Source: Aphodovivens sp036306585 (lineage in GTDB: Bacteria > Actinomycetota > Coriobacteriia > Coriobacteriales > Eggerthellaceae). From it: a DNA stretch of 64,000 bases. The notes beneath the pieces were generated by a model. It searched no databases. It worked only from the letters and a program-made list of their open reading frames with translations, and was not told the DNA's origin. This document shows, piece after piece, positions 43,402 to 52,724 of this stretch. The DNA is taken from positions 285,540-349,539 of the forward strand of contig JAXJZF010000007.1 in the NCBI GenBank assembly GCA_036306585.1, in the 5' to 3' direction. Both the position numbers and the translations under genes were made by a program. Numbering within the stretch: position 1 is the first letter of the stretch; every line of letters begins with the position of its first letter.

Positions 43402-45141
43402 ATGGCGATCGCCGCAGAAATCATGGAGCGCTTCAACATCTGGACGGAAAACGTTGAAGATGCGGAATTGTCCGCCGAACTAGCCCAGCTCGAAGCCGAC
43501 TTGGAAGCCGGCGCAGAGGGCGCGGAAGCTGCCGTCGCCGATGCGTTCTTCCAAGACCTGGAGTTCGGCACCGCCGGCTTGCGCGGCGTGATCGGGGCGG
43601 GCACCAACCGCATGAACCGCTACACGGTGGCGCGCGCAACCCAGGGTCTGGCCGACTGCCTCAACGCCCATTTCGAAAACCCCAGCGTGGCCATCGCGCG
43701 CGATTCGCGCCACAAGGGCCTGGAGTTTTCCCGGCTGGCGGCTTCGGTGCTGGCGGCAAACGGCGTGCGCGCGCTGCTGTACCCGCGCATTGAGCCCACG
43801 CCCACGCTTTCGTTCGCCGTGCGCGACTTGGGCTGCTCGGCCGGTATCAACATGACGGCCAGCCATAATCCCTCCGCCTACAACGGCTACAAGGCCTACG
43901 GTCCCGACGGCTGCCAGATTACCAGCGACGCCGCGGCGGAGATCTCCCAGCGCATCGCCGAGGTGGCCTACTTCCCGGCGCTGGGCCGCGCGCCCCGCAT
44001 CATGGATTTCGCCGAGGCGCAGGAAAGGGGCCTGGTCGGCGAAATCGGCGAGGACACGCTCGACCGCTTCGTCGATGCCACGCTGGCCCAGTCGCTTGAA
44101 ACCCCCCAGGAAGCCGCGCTGCCGCTTTCGGTGGTGTACACCCCGCTCAACGGCACGGGTCTCGAGCTGGTCACGCGCGTGCTCGGCCGCATCGACGTGA
44201 ACGACGTGACGGTGGTGGAAAGCCAGGCGCAGCCCGACGGCGATTTTCCCACCTGCCCGTACCCCAATCCGGAGATCCGCGAGGCGTTGGAAGAGGGCAT
44301 CGCCACCTGTCGCGCTCGCAAGGCCGAAGGCGTCGCGCCCGACCTGCTTCTGGCGACCGACCCCGACGCCGACCGCGTGGGAGTGGCGTGCGAGGATGGC
44401 GATGACTTCGCGCTTATCACCGGCAACGAGATGGGCATCTTGCTGATGGACTATCTGGCCGGCCGCCGCGCAGCCCGTGGCGAGGACCTCTCGCGCATGG
44501 TGGCCGTGACCACCATCGTGTCGTCGGCCATGTGCGACGACGTGGCCGCCCATTACGGCTTCGAGCTGCGCCGCACGCTCACCGGCTTCAAGTACATCGG
44601 CGAGCAGATCGCCCGTCTGGAGGCTGCCGGCGAGCCCGACCGCTTCATGTTCGGATTCGAGGAAAGCTACGGTTATTTGGCCGGCACCCATGTGCGCGAC
44701 AAGGACGCTGTGGTCGCCAGCATGCTCATCTGCCAGATGGCGCGCCATTACCGCGCTCAGGGTAAGACCCTGGTGCAGGCTATGCGCGCACTGTACGACC
44801 AGTTCGGCTGGCAGCTGAACCGCACCATCTCGATTGCGTACCCTGGCGCCGATGGCGCTCAGCGCATGGCGGACATCATGGAGCGCCTGCGCACGCAGCC
44901 GCCCGCCCAGGCAGCCGGGCGCGCTATCGCCGAAACCGTCGATTACGCGCAAGGCGTGGCAGACCTCCCCAAGGCGAACGTGGTGGAGTTCCGACTGGTG
45001 GGGGGCGGAAAGCTCATCGTGCGCCCCAGCGGCACCGAGCCCAAGATCAAAGCCTACCTGTTCGCGAAGGCCCCCGACCAGCCTGGAGCCGTCGCCATGC
45101 TCGACGAGCTCGAGCAAACCGCCCGCGAACTGCTGGCGTAG
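43402..45141 (+). CDS. Phosphoglucomutase/phosphomannomutase
   Basis: The 579-residue protein is an alpha-D-phosphohexomutase of the long PgcA type. It has FGTAGLRGVIGAGTNRMN, the phosphoserine loop TASHNPSAYNGYK (Ser154), the metal loop DPDADR, the sugar-binding loop FGFEESYGYLAG, and the phosphate loop RPSGTEPKIK. It interconverts hexose 1- and 6-phosphates for glycan precursor supply. AAGGAAGG lies before the ATG at 43402; an ATG 7 codons upstream lies before that site. Confidence 0.93.
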   Translation: MAIAAEIMERFNIWTENVEDAELSAELAQLEADLEAGAEGAEAAVADAFFQDLEFGTAGLRGVIGAGTNRMNRYTVARATQGLADCLNAHFENPSVAIARDSRHKGLEFSRLAASVLAANGVRALLYPRIEPTPTLSFAVRDLGCSAGINMTASHNPSAYNGYKAYGPDGCQITSDAAAEISQRIAEVAYFPALGRAPRIMDFAEAQERGLVGEIGEDTLDRFVDATLAQSLETPQEAALPLSVVYTPLNGTGLELVTRVLGRIDVNDVTVVESQAQPDGDFPTCPYPNPEIREALEEGIATCRARKAEGVAPDLLLATDPDADRVGVACEDGDDFALITGNEMGILLMDYLAGRRAARGEDLSRMVAVTTIVSSAMCDDVAAHYGFELRRTLTGFKYIGEQIARLEAAGEPDRFMFGFEESYGYLAGTHVRDKDAVVASMLICQMARHYRAQGKTLVQAMRALYDQFGWQLNRTISIAYPGADGAQRMADIMERLRTQPPAQAAGRAIAETVDYAQGVADLPKANVVEFRLVGGGKLIVRPSGTEPKIKAYLFAKAPDQPGAVAMLDELEQTARELLA

Positions 45142-45157
45142 GCGCCGCGGCTTCCGC

Positions 45158-45163
45158 TACACT
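45158..45163 (+). promoter_or_regulatory. -10 box (TACACT) for a probably leaderless message
   Basis: TACACT ends exactly 8 nt before the ATG at 45172 and no ribosome site is present, as at 8542-8547. Confidence 0.45.
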
Positions 45164-45171
45164 ATCGCTCC

Positions 45172-45852
45172 ATGTACGATCTTCCCACACTGCTATGCAC
45201 CATTCTGGCGTTCGTTCCCGCGCTCGTGCTGCATGAAGCCGCGCACGGTTTCGCCGCCTACAAGCTGGGCGACCCCACCGCCAAGCGCCAGGGGCGCCTG
45301 TCGCTCAACCCGGTGCGCCACATCGACCCGTTCGGCACGGTCATTTTGCCGTTGTGCCTGATGGCGATGAATATGCCCGTATTCGGATATGCCAAGCCGG
45401 TTCCCTACAACCCGTCGTATTTCGAGGACCCCCGCAAGGGCGATATGATGGTGGGCCTCGCCGGCCCGGCTGCCAACCTGCTGCAGGCGCTCGCCGGCGC
45501 CGCCATTGCGTTCGCGCTGTGGTCGTTGCTTCCTTCCGGCATGCTGTCTCCTGCCAACCCTGTGGCCTATTACGCGTTCTTCGTGTTCCTGCCCACGTTC
45601 GTGATGACCAACCTGTGCCTGCTCTTCTTCAACATTCTGCCGATTCCGCCGCTCGACGGTTCGTCTATCTTCGCGTTCGTCTTGCCGAGGAAGTACCTGC
45701 CCGCCTATTACAAGGTTCAGCAGTACGCGATGCCCATCTTGATGGTGGTGCTCATCATCGTGCCGGCTCTGCTTCCGCGGCTCAACATCGTCGGCTGGTA
45801 CATGAGCCTCACTGCTGGCAACCTGTTCGGTTTGCTGTATGCTTGGATGTAG
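45172..45852 (+). CDS. Site-2-type membrane metalloprotease (M50)
   Basis: The 226-residue protein has the zinc motif HEAAH (residues 21-25) in a membrane helix and NILPIPPLDG for the third ligand. GLAGPAANLLQAL separates them. It is of the short, PDZ-free kind common in anaerobes, with about six helices. Relatives cleave membrane proteins within the bilayer; the substrate here is unknown. It leads into scpA, 27 nt downstream. Confidence 0.88.
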   Translation: MYDLPTLLCTILAFVPALVLHEAAHGFAAYKLGDPTAKRQGRLSLNPVRHIDPFGTVILPLCLMAMNMPVFGYAKPVPYNPSYFEDPRKGDMMVGLAGPAANLLQALAGAAIAFALWSLLPSGMLSPANPVAYYAFFVFLPTFVMTNLCLLFFNILPIPPLDGSSIFAFVLPRKYLPAYYKVQQYAMPILMVVLIIVPALLPRLNIVGWYMSLTAGNLFGLLYAWM

Positions 45853-45879
45853 CGAGCAAGGAAAGGCTGCCCATTCCCC

Positions 45880-46674
45880 ATGTCATACCGCGTGCGCATA
45901 GATTCGTTCGAAGGCCCCTTCGATCTGCTGCTGTACCTGGTTAGTCGCCAGAAAGTGGATATCGGCGCCATCAACATCACGCAGATCACCGACCAGTACC
46001 TGGCCGAGGTTTCGCGCATGCAAAGCCTCGATCTCGACGTGGCGAGCGACTTTCTGCTGGTTGCCTCCACGCTGCTTGAGATCAAAGCCGAGAGCCTCAT
46101 TCCGCGCCAACGCGACGAGCTCGATTCCGAGATCGAGGAGCTAGCCCCCAGCGAAGCGCGCGACATCCTGGTGGAGCGGTTGCTCGTCTATAAGCAGTAC
46201 AAGAACGCGGCCAACGCGCTGCAGCGTCGGTTCGAGGCGGAAGGCCGTATGCATGCGCGCCCCTTCGGCCCCGATGCGCCGTTTTTGAAGGCTATGCCCG
46301 ACTTCCTGCGCGACGTGTCGCTGGACGGGTTGGCGCTCATCGCCGCCGAGGCGTTCGCGCGCCGTGAGAAGTTCCTGCTGGAATCCGAGCACATCGCCGC
46401 CAAGCCCATTCCGGTCGAGGTGCATGTGCGCGCCATTCACCAGCGTGTTCGCAATCAGAAGCACCTTCGCTTCTCCGATCTGGTCAACGAGCGCACCTCC
46501 ACGCCCGTCGTGGTGGTCACGTTCCTGGCGATCCTCGAGCTTTACAAGCGAGCTATGGTCACGCTTCGGCAAGACGAGCAGTTCGGCGACATAGGCATCG
46601 ACTACATCGAAGGCTCAGGCGAGTTGCACCTGACCGGTGATGACGCACTGACCTCGGTGGGAGAGGAAGACTGA
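45880..46674 (+). CDS. scpA: Segregation and condensation protein A
   Basis: ScpA is the kleisin that links SMC heads. The 264-residue protein has SFEGPFDLLLYLVSRQKVDIGAINITQITDQYL at the N-terminus and VVTFLAILELYKR in the C-terminal winged helix. The scpB ATG overlaps its stop codon by one base. The order scpA-scpB-pseudouridine synthase is widely conserved. Confidence 0.95.
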   Translation: MSYRVRIDSFEGPFDLLLYLVSRQKVDIGAINITQITDQYLAEVSRMQSLDLDVASDFLLVASTLLEIKAESLIPRQRDELDSEIEELAPSEARDILVERLLVYKQYKNAANALQRRFEAEGRMHARPFGPDAPFLKAMPDFLRDVSLDGLALIAAEAFARREKFLLESEHIAAKPIPVEVHVRAIHQRVRNQKHLRFSDLVNERTSTPVVVVTFLAILELYKRAMVTLRQDEQFGDIGIDYIEGSGELHLTGDDALTSVGEED

Positions 46675-47555
46675 TGTTCCAGGGTCTGCAGGAATCGCAG
46701 CTGGCCGCCGCCATCGAAGCCATGCTGTTCGTCACCGATGAGCCGGTGGGAGTTATCACGTTGGCAGACATGCTGGAGGTCGACCCGGCCCAGGTGCAGA
46801 CTGCCCTAGTGGAGATCCAGCAGAAGCTGGCGCACGAGGAGCGCGGCGTTCAGCTGCGCGAGGTCGCCGGTGGTTGGCGCCTGTTCACGCATCCGGCGTT
46901 CCATGAGCTCATCGAGAAGTACGTCATCTCGTGGGATACGCGCCGCCTGTCGCAGGCAGCGCTTGAGACGCTTGCGGTGGTGGCTTACAGCCAGCCGGTT
47001 ACGCGCGCGCAGGTGGCATCGGTGCGCGGCGTGAACTCCGACAGCTCTATAAACTCCCTGGTGGAAAAGGGCCTGCTGCGCGAGGCGGGAACGGCGGACG
47101 CGCCCGGCAACCCCGTGCTGTACGCCACCACGCGCGCATTTCTGGAGAAGTTCGGCCTGCGCAGCGTCGCCGATCTGCCCGACCTCGACCAGTTCGCGCC
47201 CGACGACCAGGCGCGCGCCCTCATCCGCGAGCGCCTTTCCGCAACGCGCACCGACACGGCGGCAGTGCCCTCCGATCTCGACGATGAGGCGGCAGCGGCG
47301 CTTGGCGCCATGATCTCCGCCGTCGGCAAAGGCGCGGCGGATGCGGCTGGCGCGGCTGACCTGGAGGGCGCTGCTGATGCGGATGCGGCTGGAGCGGCGG
47401 GCGCCCAGTCTCAAGCTGGTGCCGCCGCCAACTGGCACGGCCCCGCCGACGAACCCGACCAGCCCTCGCCCTTCGCCGCCGCCTTGGCGCAAGGGTTCGG
47501 CTTGGTGGAGAAGATCGACTTCTCGAAGCTCAAGTTCGAGACCGACGACGAATAG
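46674..47555 (+). CDS. scpB: Segregation and condensation protein B
   Basis: ScpB forms dimers of winged helices that regulate the SMC-ScpA ring. The 293-residue protein has AAIEAMLFVTDEPV, GVQLREVAGGWRLFTHP, LSQAALETLAVVAYSQPVTRAQV, and SVRGVNSDSSINSLVEKGLL. The length is above the usual 180-220 because of a low-complexity Ala/Gly/Asp-rich insert (about residues 195-265) before a conserved-looking C-terminal block EKIDFSKLKFETDDE. Confidence 0.93.
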   Translation: MFQGLQESQLAAAIEAMLFVTDEPVGVITLADMLEVDPAQVQTALVEIQQKLAHEERGVQLREVAGGWRLFTHPAFHELIEKYVISWDTRRLSQAALETLAVVAYSQPVTRAQVASVRGVNSDSSINSLVEKGLLREAGTADAPGNPVLYATTRAFLEKFGLRSVADLPDLDQFAPDDQARALIRERLSATRTDTAAVPSDLDDEAAAALGAMISAVGKGAADAAGAADLEGAADADAAGAAGAQSQAGAAANWHGPADEPDQPSPFAAALAQGFGLVEKIDFSKLKFETDDE

Positions 47556-47657
47556 CCCCGCACCGTCGGCGGGCCGGCCTCGAAAAGCAAATGCCCCAGC
47601 CGCCGGTTCGGGGCTGGTAACGGAAAACGCATGGTGAATCGAAGGGAGGTGGCTGCC

Positions 47658-48503
47658 TTGACCGAGCAGGACGAACGCATCGTCCCCATGCGCTTGCAGA
47701 AGTTCCTGGCGCGTGCGGGCGCGGCCAGCCGTCGCGGTTCTGAGAATCTCATGACTGCCGGGCGCGTGACCGTCAACGGCAAGGTCGTCACCGAGCTGGG
47801 CAGCAAGGTGGACCCGCTCACCGACGTCGTGGCTGTGGACGGGGTGGAGGTGCATCTATCCGACGGTGCCGTCACGCTCATGCTGCACAAGCCATCCGGT
47901 CTGCTCACCACCATGAGCGACCCGTTCGGCCGCCCCACCGTCGCCGATCTCGTGCCCACCGACCGTTATCCGGGGCTGTTCCCCATCGGACGGTTGGATC
48001 AGGATACCACCGGTCTTTTGCTGTTCAGCACCGACGGCGATCTGGGCAACCGGTTGCTGCATCCGCGCCATCACGTGTTGAAGCGCTACCTGGCGCTGGT
48101 GGAGGGCACCCCCAGCCGCGCCCAGCTGCAGCGCTTGCGCGAGGGCATCCAGCTCGACGACGGCCCCACCCAGCCTGCCGAGGCGCGCGTGCTCCATGGC
48201 GAGGAGGAGGCGCATGCCCGCGAGCTGCTTGAGGAGCCGAGCGCCCCTGCCGACGCATCGCGCCAGTACAAAGCCGCCTATGCACGCAAGGCGAAGCAGC
48301 GCTCGGTGGTGGAGATCGGCCTGCGCGAAGGCCGCAAGCATCAGGTGAAGCGCATGCTCGAGGCGGTGGGCCACCCCGTGTGCGCCCTGCATCGCGCGGC
48401 GTTCGGCCCGCTTGCTCTGGGCGATCTCCCCCGCGGCGTGTGGCGCCTGCTCACCGAAGCCGAGGTCGCTGCGCTTTCCTCTGCCTCGATTGAAAACCGC
48501 TAG
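47658..48503 (+). CDS. rRNA pseudouridine synthase, RsuA/RluB family
   Basis: The protein has an S4 RNA-binding domain (RLQKFLARAGAASRRGSENLM) and the catalytic motif IGRLDQDTTGLLLFSTDGDL with the active Asp. YKAAYARKAKQRSVVEIGLREGRKHQVKRML follows. It makes a pseudouridine in 23S (RluB) or 16S (RsuA) rRNA. I place the start at TTG 47658 because GAAGGGAGGTGG lies directly before it; an ATG at 47631 has no site. The gene follows scpB as in many bacteria, which favours RluB. Confidence 0.85.
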   Translation: MTEQDERIVPMRLQKFLARAGAASRRGSENLMTAGRVTVNGKVVTELGSKVDPLTDVVAVDGVEVHLSDGAVTLMLHKPSGLLTTMSDPFGRPTVADLVPTDRYPGLFPIGRLDQDTTGLLLFSTDGDLGNRLLHPRHHVLKRYLALVEGTPSRAQLQRLREGIQLDDGPTQPAEARVLHGEEEAHARELLEEPSAPADASRQYKAAYARKAKQRSVVEIGLREGRKHQVKRMLEAVGHPVCALHRAAFGPLALGDLPRGVWRLLTEAEVAALSSASIENR

Positions 48504-48647
48504 GGCCCGCCTCGTGCAGTAGGCAGCCTGGGCCGTGCCGAGCAACAGCATCGGGCCAATCCCGATATGCCCGCCGAAGCGGCTTCGCGCCGCCATGCTA
48601 GAATGAAAGCGAAATCGACCGCGCGAACCGGAAGAGGCGAAAACTCG

Positions 48648-49805
48648 ATGTCATCCGCACCTGACCAGATGCCGTTCAGCCGCATAGCCATTGCGGGGCT
48701 GGGGCTTATCGGAGCCTCGCTTGCCGCTGCGCTGCGCGGCGCGTATCCGGCTGCGCGCATCGATGGCGCCGATATCGATGACGCCACGTGCCAGGAGGCA
48801 TCGCGCCGCGGCTGGGTCGATTCCGCCGCGGCACCCGAATCCGACGCTTTCCGCGAAGCGGCTGTCCAGGCCGACCTGGTGGTGGTGGCGACGCCGGTCG
48901 ACGCGGCGGAGGCCATCCTGCGCCTTCTGGCCGAATGGGGCTGCCGCGCCGTCATCACCGACACCGCTTCGACCAAATCGCATCTCGCGGAAGTCGCGGA
49001 GGACATCCTGCCGTTCCCGCAGAACTACGTTCCCGGCCACCCCATGGCCGGTTCCGAGGTGAACGGCATCGAGGGTGCACGCCCCGATCTGTTCAAGGGC
49101 GCGTATTGGATCCTCTGCCCGGACGCCGCGACGCCGCCCGAGCATTTCACGCGTCTGCACGAGCTGGTCACCGGCATGGGCGCGCGCGTGATCGCCCTCA
49201 AGCGAGAAAGCCACGATCAATCCGTTGCCATCGTCAGCCACGTGCCGCACTTCATCGCATCCTCGCTGATGCAGCTGGCCTGCCGCCATGCCGACGAGGA
49301 TCGCTCGCTTATGCGCCTTGCCGCAGGCGGCTTCAAGGATTCCACCCGCATTGCCGCTGGCTCGCCCGAGCTGTGGTGCGGCATCGCCTTCGACAACGCG
49401 CCAGCCATCCAGGCCGGCCTCGACGAGATGCGCCAGATCATCGGCACGTTCTCGGAGGCGCTGGAGAAGGGCGATCGCGCGGGCCTCACCAGTTTGCTCG
49501 CCAGGTCTGCTGAGGCGCGCCGCGCGCTGCCGACGGCCTGGGTGCCCTCCACCGAGGATCTGCTGGAAGTGCGCATCCCCATGGAGGACCGCCGGGGCGT
49601 GGTGGCGGAGGTCACCACCATCGCCAGCGCTGCTGGATGCAACATCCAGTCCATCGAAATAGACCACATCACCGAGGACAGCGCCGTGCTTTCCCTCATC
49701 CTCACCGACGAGGGGGATGTGGGAAAGCTTTCGACCTCGCTCATCAAAGAGGGTTTCTCGGTGTCATTTTCACCGCTTAGCGCGAAGGAGCACAGCCATG
49801 TCTAA
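48648..49805 (+). CDS. tyrA: Prephenate dehydrogenase with ACT domain
   Basis: TyrA oxidises prephenate to 4-hydroxyphenylpyruvate for tyrosine. The 385-residue protein has the NAD loop IAGLGLIGASLA, TDTASTKSHL, PGHPMAGSE, and FKDSTRIAAGSPELWCGIAFDN. A C-terminal ACT domain (about residues 305-375: VRIPMEDRRGVVAEVTTIAS) may bind tyrosine for feedback. GGAAGAGG lies 10 nt before the ATG. Its end overlaps aroA by 8 nt. Confidence 0.93.
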   Translation: MSSAPDQMPFSRIAIAGLGLIGASLAAALRGAYPAARIDGADIDDATCQEASRRGWVDSAAAPESDAFREAAVQADLVVVATPVDAAEAILRLLAEWGCRAVITDTASTKSHLAEVAEDILPFPQNYVPGHPMAGSEVNGIEGARPDLFKGAYWILCPDAATPPEHFTRLHELVTGMGARVIALKRESHDQSVAIVSHVPHFIASSLMQLACRHADEDRSLMRLAAGGFKDSTRIAAGSPELWCGIAFDNAPAIQAGLDEMRQIIGTFSEALEKGDRAGLTSLLARSAEARRALPTAWVPSTEDLLEVRIPMEDRRGVVAEVTTIASAAGCNIQSIEIDHITEDSAVLSLILTDEGDVGKLSTSLIKEGFSVSFSPLSAKEHSHV

Positions 49806-51180
49806 CGAAAAGCTCACCCAGCAAGCGGCCCAGCCCGATCGGCAGCAAGCCTCCGAGCCCGGCCCCGCCACCACGGAAATCGCCCCGCTATCGGGTCCGA
49901 TGCACGGGGCCATCACGGTTCCGGGCGATAAATCCATCTCGCATCGCGCGGTGCTGTTCTCGGCGATGGCCGAGGGCACCAGCCGCGTGACCGGCGTGCT
50001 CGATTCCGAGGACGTACGCTCGTCTATTCGCTGCGTTCGCGCGCTCGGCGCCGAGGTATCGCTGGAAAAGCAGCCTGACGGCAGCCTGGCAGGCGGCATC
50101 ACCGGCTGGGGTGCGAAGGGGCCAAAGCAGCCCGACGCGCCCCTGGACTGCGGCAACTCCGGCACTACCGCGCGCCTGCTTATGGGCATCCTCGCGCCGT
50201 GGGACATCCGCGTCACGCTGTCCGGCGACGACTCGCTGTCCACGCGCCCCATGCGCCGCATCACCGCGCCGCTCATGAAGATGGGCGTGCGCTTCGAGCC
50301 CGAGGGCCGCGAGCATCTGCCCATCACCGAGATCGGCAACCGCAACCTGCGCGCCATCGAATACGATGCTCCCATGGCGTCGGCCCAGCTCAAGACCGCG
50401 GTCTTGCTTGCCGGCGCCTATGCGAGCGGCATCACCACCCTGCGCGAGCCCGCGCGGTCGCGCAACCACACCGAACTCATGCTGCCCGAGTACGGCGTGC
50501 CCACCACCGCCTCCGACCTGCTGTCGTCGGTGGAAGGCCCCCATGTGCTGCAGGCCAGCGAGGTGAGCGTGCCGGGCGATCCGTCGTCGGCTGCGTTCCT
50601 GGTGTGCGCCGCCGCGTTGTGCCCCGACAGCGCCATCCAGATAGAGAACGTCAGCCTGAACACCGCGCGCATCGGCTTCACCCGCACGCTCGAGCGCATG
50701 GGCGCCGAGGTCAGCGTGGCGTGCATGGCTGTTTCGGGCAAGGAGCCCTCCGGCATCATCCAGGTGTGCTACACCCCTAACCTCAAGGGATGCGAGATCC
50801 CCTCGCAGCACATCGCGTCGGTCATCGACGAGATCCCCATCCTGTCGCTGGTGGCCGCGCATGCCAGCGGTGTCACGGTGTTCCGCGACGTCAGCGAGCT
50901 GCGCGTGAAGGAAACCGACCGCCTGGCCGCCATCATCGACGGCTTGGCGCTGCTGGGCGTGGACGCCTGGGCCGACGGCGACGACCTGTTCATCGAGGGG
51001 CAGCCCGATCTGAAGGTGCCCGAGGGCCTGGAGTTCGATTCGAAGGGCGACCATCGCCTTGCCATGACCTGGGCTGTGGCCGGAATGACCGCCGGCGTGC
51101 CCGTGCGCGTGAAAGGCTTCGAATCTGTTAACATCAGCTACCCTGGTTTCTTGCAAGACATGGAAAGGTTGGCACGATGA
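49798..51180 (+). CDS. aroA: 3-phosphoshikimate 1-carboxyvinyltransferase (EPSP synthase)
   Basis: AroA makes EPSP from shikimate 3-phosphate and PEP. The 460-residue protein has VPGDKSISHRAVLFSAMAEG, LDCGNSGTTARLLMG, SLSTRPMRRI, and late ELRVKETDRLAAI and DHRLAMTWA. AAGGAG lies 7 nt before the ATG at 49798. LDCGNSGTTARLLMG keeps the glycine region of the PEP site, and the sequence does not by itself tell the enzyme class. It is in an operon with tyrA and cmk. Confidence 0.95.
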   Translation: MSNEKLTQQAAQPDRQQASEPGPATTEIAPLSGPMHGAITVPGDKSISHRAVLFSAMAEGTSRVTGVLDSEDVRSSIRCVRALGAEVSLEKQPDGSLAGGITGWGAKGPKQPDAPLDCGNSGTTARLLMGILAPWDIRVTLSGDDSLSTRPMRRITAPLMKMGVRFEPEGREHLPITEIGNRNLRAIEYDAPMASAQLKTAVLLAGAYASGITTLREPARSRNHTELMLPEYGVPTTASDLLSSVEGPHVLQASEVSVPGDPSSAAFLVCAAALCPDSAIQIENVSLNTARIGFTRTLERMGAEVSVACMAVSGKEPSGIIQVCYTPNLKGCEIPSQHIASVIDEIPILSLVAAHASGVTVFRDVSELRVKETDRLAAIIDGLALLGVDAWADGDDLFIEGQPDLKVPEGLEFDSKGDHRLAMTWAVAGMTAGVPVRVKGFESVNISYPGFLQDMERLAR

Positions 51181-51890
51181 TCATCGCCATCGACGGCCCC
51201 AGCGGCGCCGGCAAGTCAACGGTCGCCAAGGCCGTTGCCCGCAAGCTGGGCTTTTCCTGCTTGGACACCGGCGCGATGTACCGCGCGGTCGCCTGGCAGG
51301 CGCTTCAGAATAATGTAAGTGTGGAAGACGATGCCGCGCTGGGGGAAGTCGCCCGCACCTACGACATCGAGTTCGTCCATCAGCCCGGCGAGCCCACGCC
51401 CTCCGGCGTGCTCATCGGAGGGAACGACGTGACCTCCGCCATCCGCACGTCCGAGATCGACCGCGCCGTCAGCCCGGTTTCCGCCGCGCCCTCGGTGCGC
51501 GAGGCCTTGGTCGAGCAGCAGCGCCGCATCGGCAACGCGGGCGATTACGTGGTGGAGGGCCGAGACATCGGCACCACCGTGTTCCCGCAGGCCGAGGTGA
51601 AGGTGTTCCTCACCGCCTCCGACGAGGAACGCGCGCATCGCCGTGTGCGCCAGAACGTCGACCGCGGCATCGGGTCCATCGACTACGAGGAGGTGCTGGC
51701 CGACCTGCGCCGCCGCGACGAGGTGGACTCCTCGCGCGCAACCTCGCCGTTGCGTCCCGCCGACGACGCTGTGATGCTGGACTCCACCGACCATTTCATC
51801 GAAGAGGTCATCGGCGCCATTTGCGGCTTGGCTCGCAAGGCCAACCCCGACCTGCCGGCCGACCCCGCAGCCGCCGACCCCGCCAAGTAG
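51177..51890 (+). CDS. cmk: Cytidylate kinase
   Basis: Cmk phosphorylates CMP and dCMP. The 237-residue protein has the Walker A loop IDGPSGAGKSTVAKAVA, DTGAMYRAVAW, and VVEGRDIGTTVFPQAEVKVFLTAS, then the lid with RRDEVDSSRATSPL. It overlaps the aroA stop (ATGA). plsC follows after 12 nt. Confidence 0.95.
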   Translation: MIIAIDGPSGAGKSTVAKAVARKLGFSCLDTGAMYRAVAWQALQNNVSVEDDAALGEVARTYDIEFVHQPGEPTPSGVLIGGNDVTSAIRTSEIDRAVSPVSAAPSVREALVEQQRRIGNAGDYVVEGRDIGTTVFPQAEVKVFLTASDEERAHRRVRQNVDRGIGSIDYEEVLADLRRRDEVDSSRATSPLRPADDAVMLDSTDHFIEEVIGAICGLARKANPDLPADPAAADPAK

Positions 51891-51902
51891 AACGGAACCC
51901 CC

Positions 51903-52724
51903 ATGTTCCTCCCATACGAGAAGATGTGGGACATGCCCCTGGGCGGCACGTCCACCGAAAAGCAGATTCCCCATTGGTTCGGAAACCTGGCCTGGATCGT
52001 CATCGGGGGCATCTTCAAGCTGTGCTTCCGCTTCCGCGTGGACGGTCGCGAGAACCTGCGCGGCTTCAAGGACAAGCGCGGTTGCCTGGTCATCGCCAAC
52101 CACACCTCGTTTCTGGATGTCGCGTTCATGTACCTCACGGCGCGCCCCAGCCAGTGGATCCGCCTGATCGGCCGCGAGAGCCTGTTCGACAATGCCGGCG
52201 GCCTGGTGGGCCAGATCCTCTCGCGCGTGGGGGCGTTTCCCATCAAGCGCGACAGCGCCGACCGCACCGCCATCAAACGCGCCACGCGCATGCTGAAGAA
52301 CAGCGAGCTGGTGGGCATCCTGCCCGAGGGCACGCGCCGCGGAAAAGGCTCGAAGGAACCGGAAATCCACGCCGGCGCCGTGTTCATCGCGAAGATGGCG
52401 AAAGCCCCCATCCTGCCCATGACCGTGCGCAACGCCGAGTACGTGAAGCAGAGGGGCAAGTTCTTCCGCTTCCCCAAGATCACCATCGAATACGGCCAGC
52501 CCCTGCTGGTGAGCGACTTCGACTTCCTGCCTAAGGAGGACCGCATGGAGGGCTGCGCATGGTACGCCATGCGCGAGTGCTTCGCGCTGTCGCAGCAGGT
52601 GCCGCGCGAGCAGGTGGACATGAAGGCGCTGTTCCCCTCCGGGCGCGACTTCACCGACGTGTTCGCCCGGGTGGAGATCCCGCAGCACACCACTGCCGAA
52701 CTGGTGGGAGAGGAAACCCGATGA
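51903..52724 (+). CDS. plsC: 1-acyl-glycerol-3-phosphate acyltransferase
   Basis: The 273-residue protein has a membrane-near helix (residues 20-45), the NHTSFLD motif (HX4D), and LPEGTRRGKGSK as the phosphate-binding motif. It makes phosphatidic acid from lysophosphatidate. The tail (about residues 215-273) is longer than in short PlsC. Its stop overlaps ispH (ATGA). The cmk-plsC-ispH order is conserved in several Gram-positive lineages. Confidence 0.87.
   Translation: MFLPYEKMWDMPLGGTSTEKQIPHWFGNLAWIVIGGIFKLCFRFRVDGRENLRGFKDKRGCLVIANHTSFLDVAFMYLTARPSQWIRLIGRESLFDNAGGLVGQILSRVGAFPIKRDSADRTAIKRATRMLKNSELVGILPEGTRRGKGSKEPEIHAGAVFIAKMAKAPILPMTVRNAEYVKQRGKFFRFPKITIEYGQPLLVSDFDFLPKEDRMEGCAWYAMRECFALSQQVPREQVDMKALFPSGRDFTDVFARVEIPQHTTAELVGEETR

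Noticed and set aside
43480..45117. Long minus-strand open frame (545 codons) opposite the phosphohexomutase gene
   Set aside because: It mirrors a well-conserved gene with all active-site motifs. Long antisense frames are expected in GC-rich codons, and it is rich in His, Gly, Arg and Ala with no domain.
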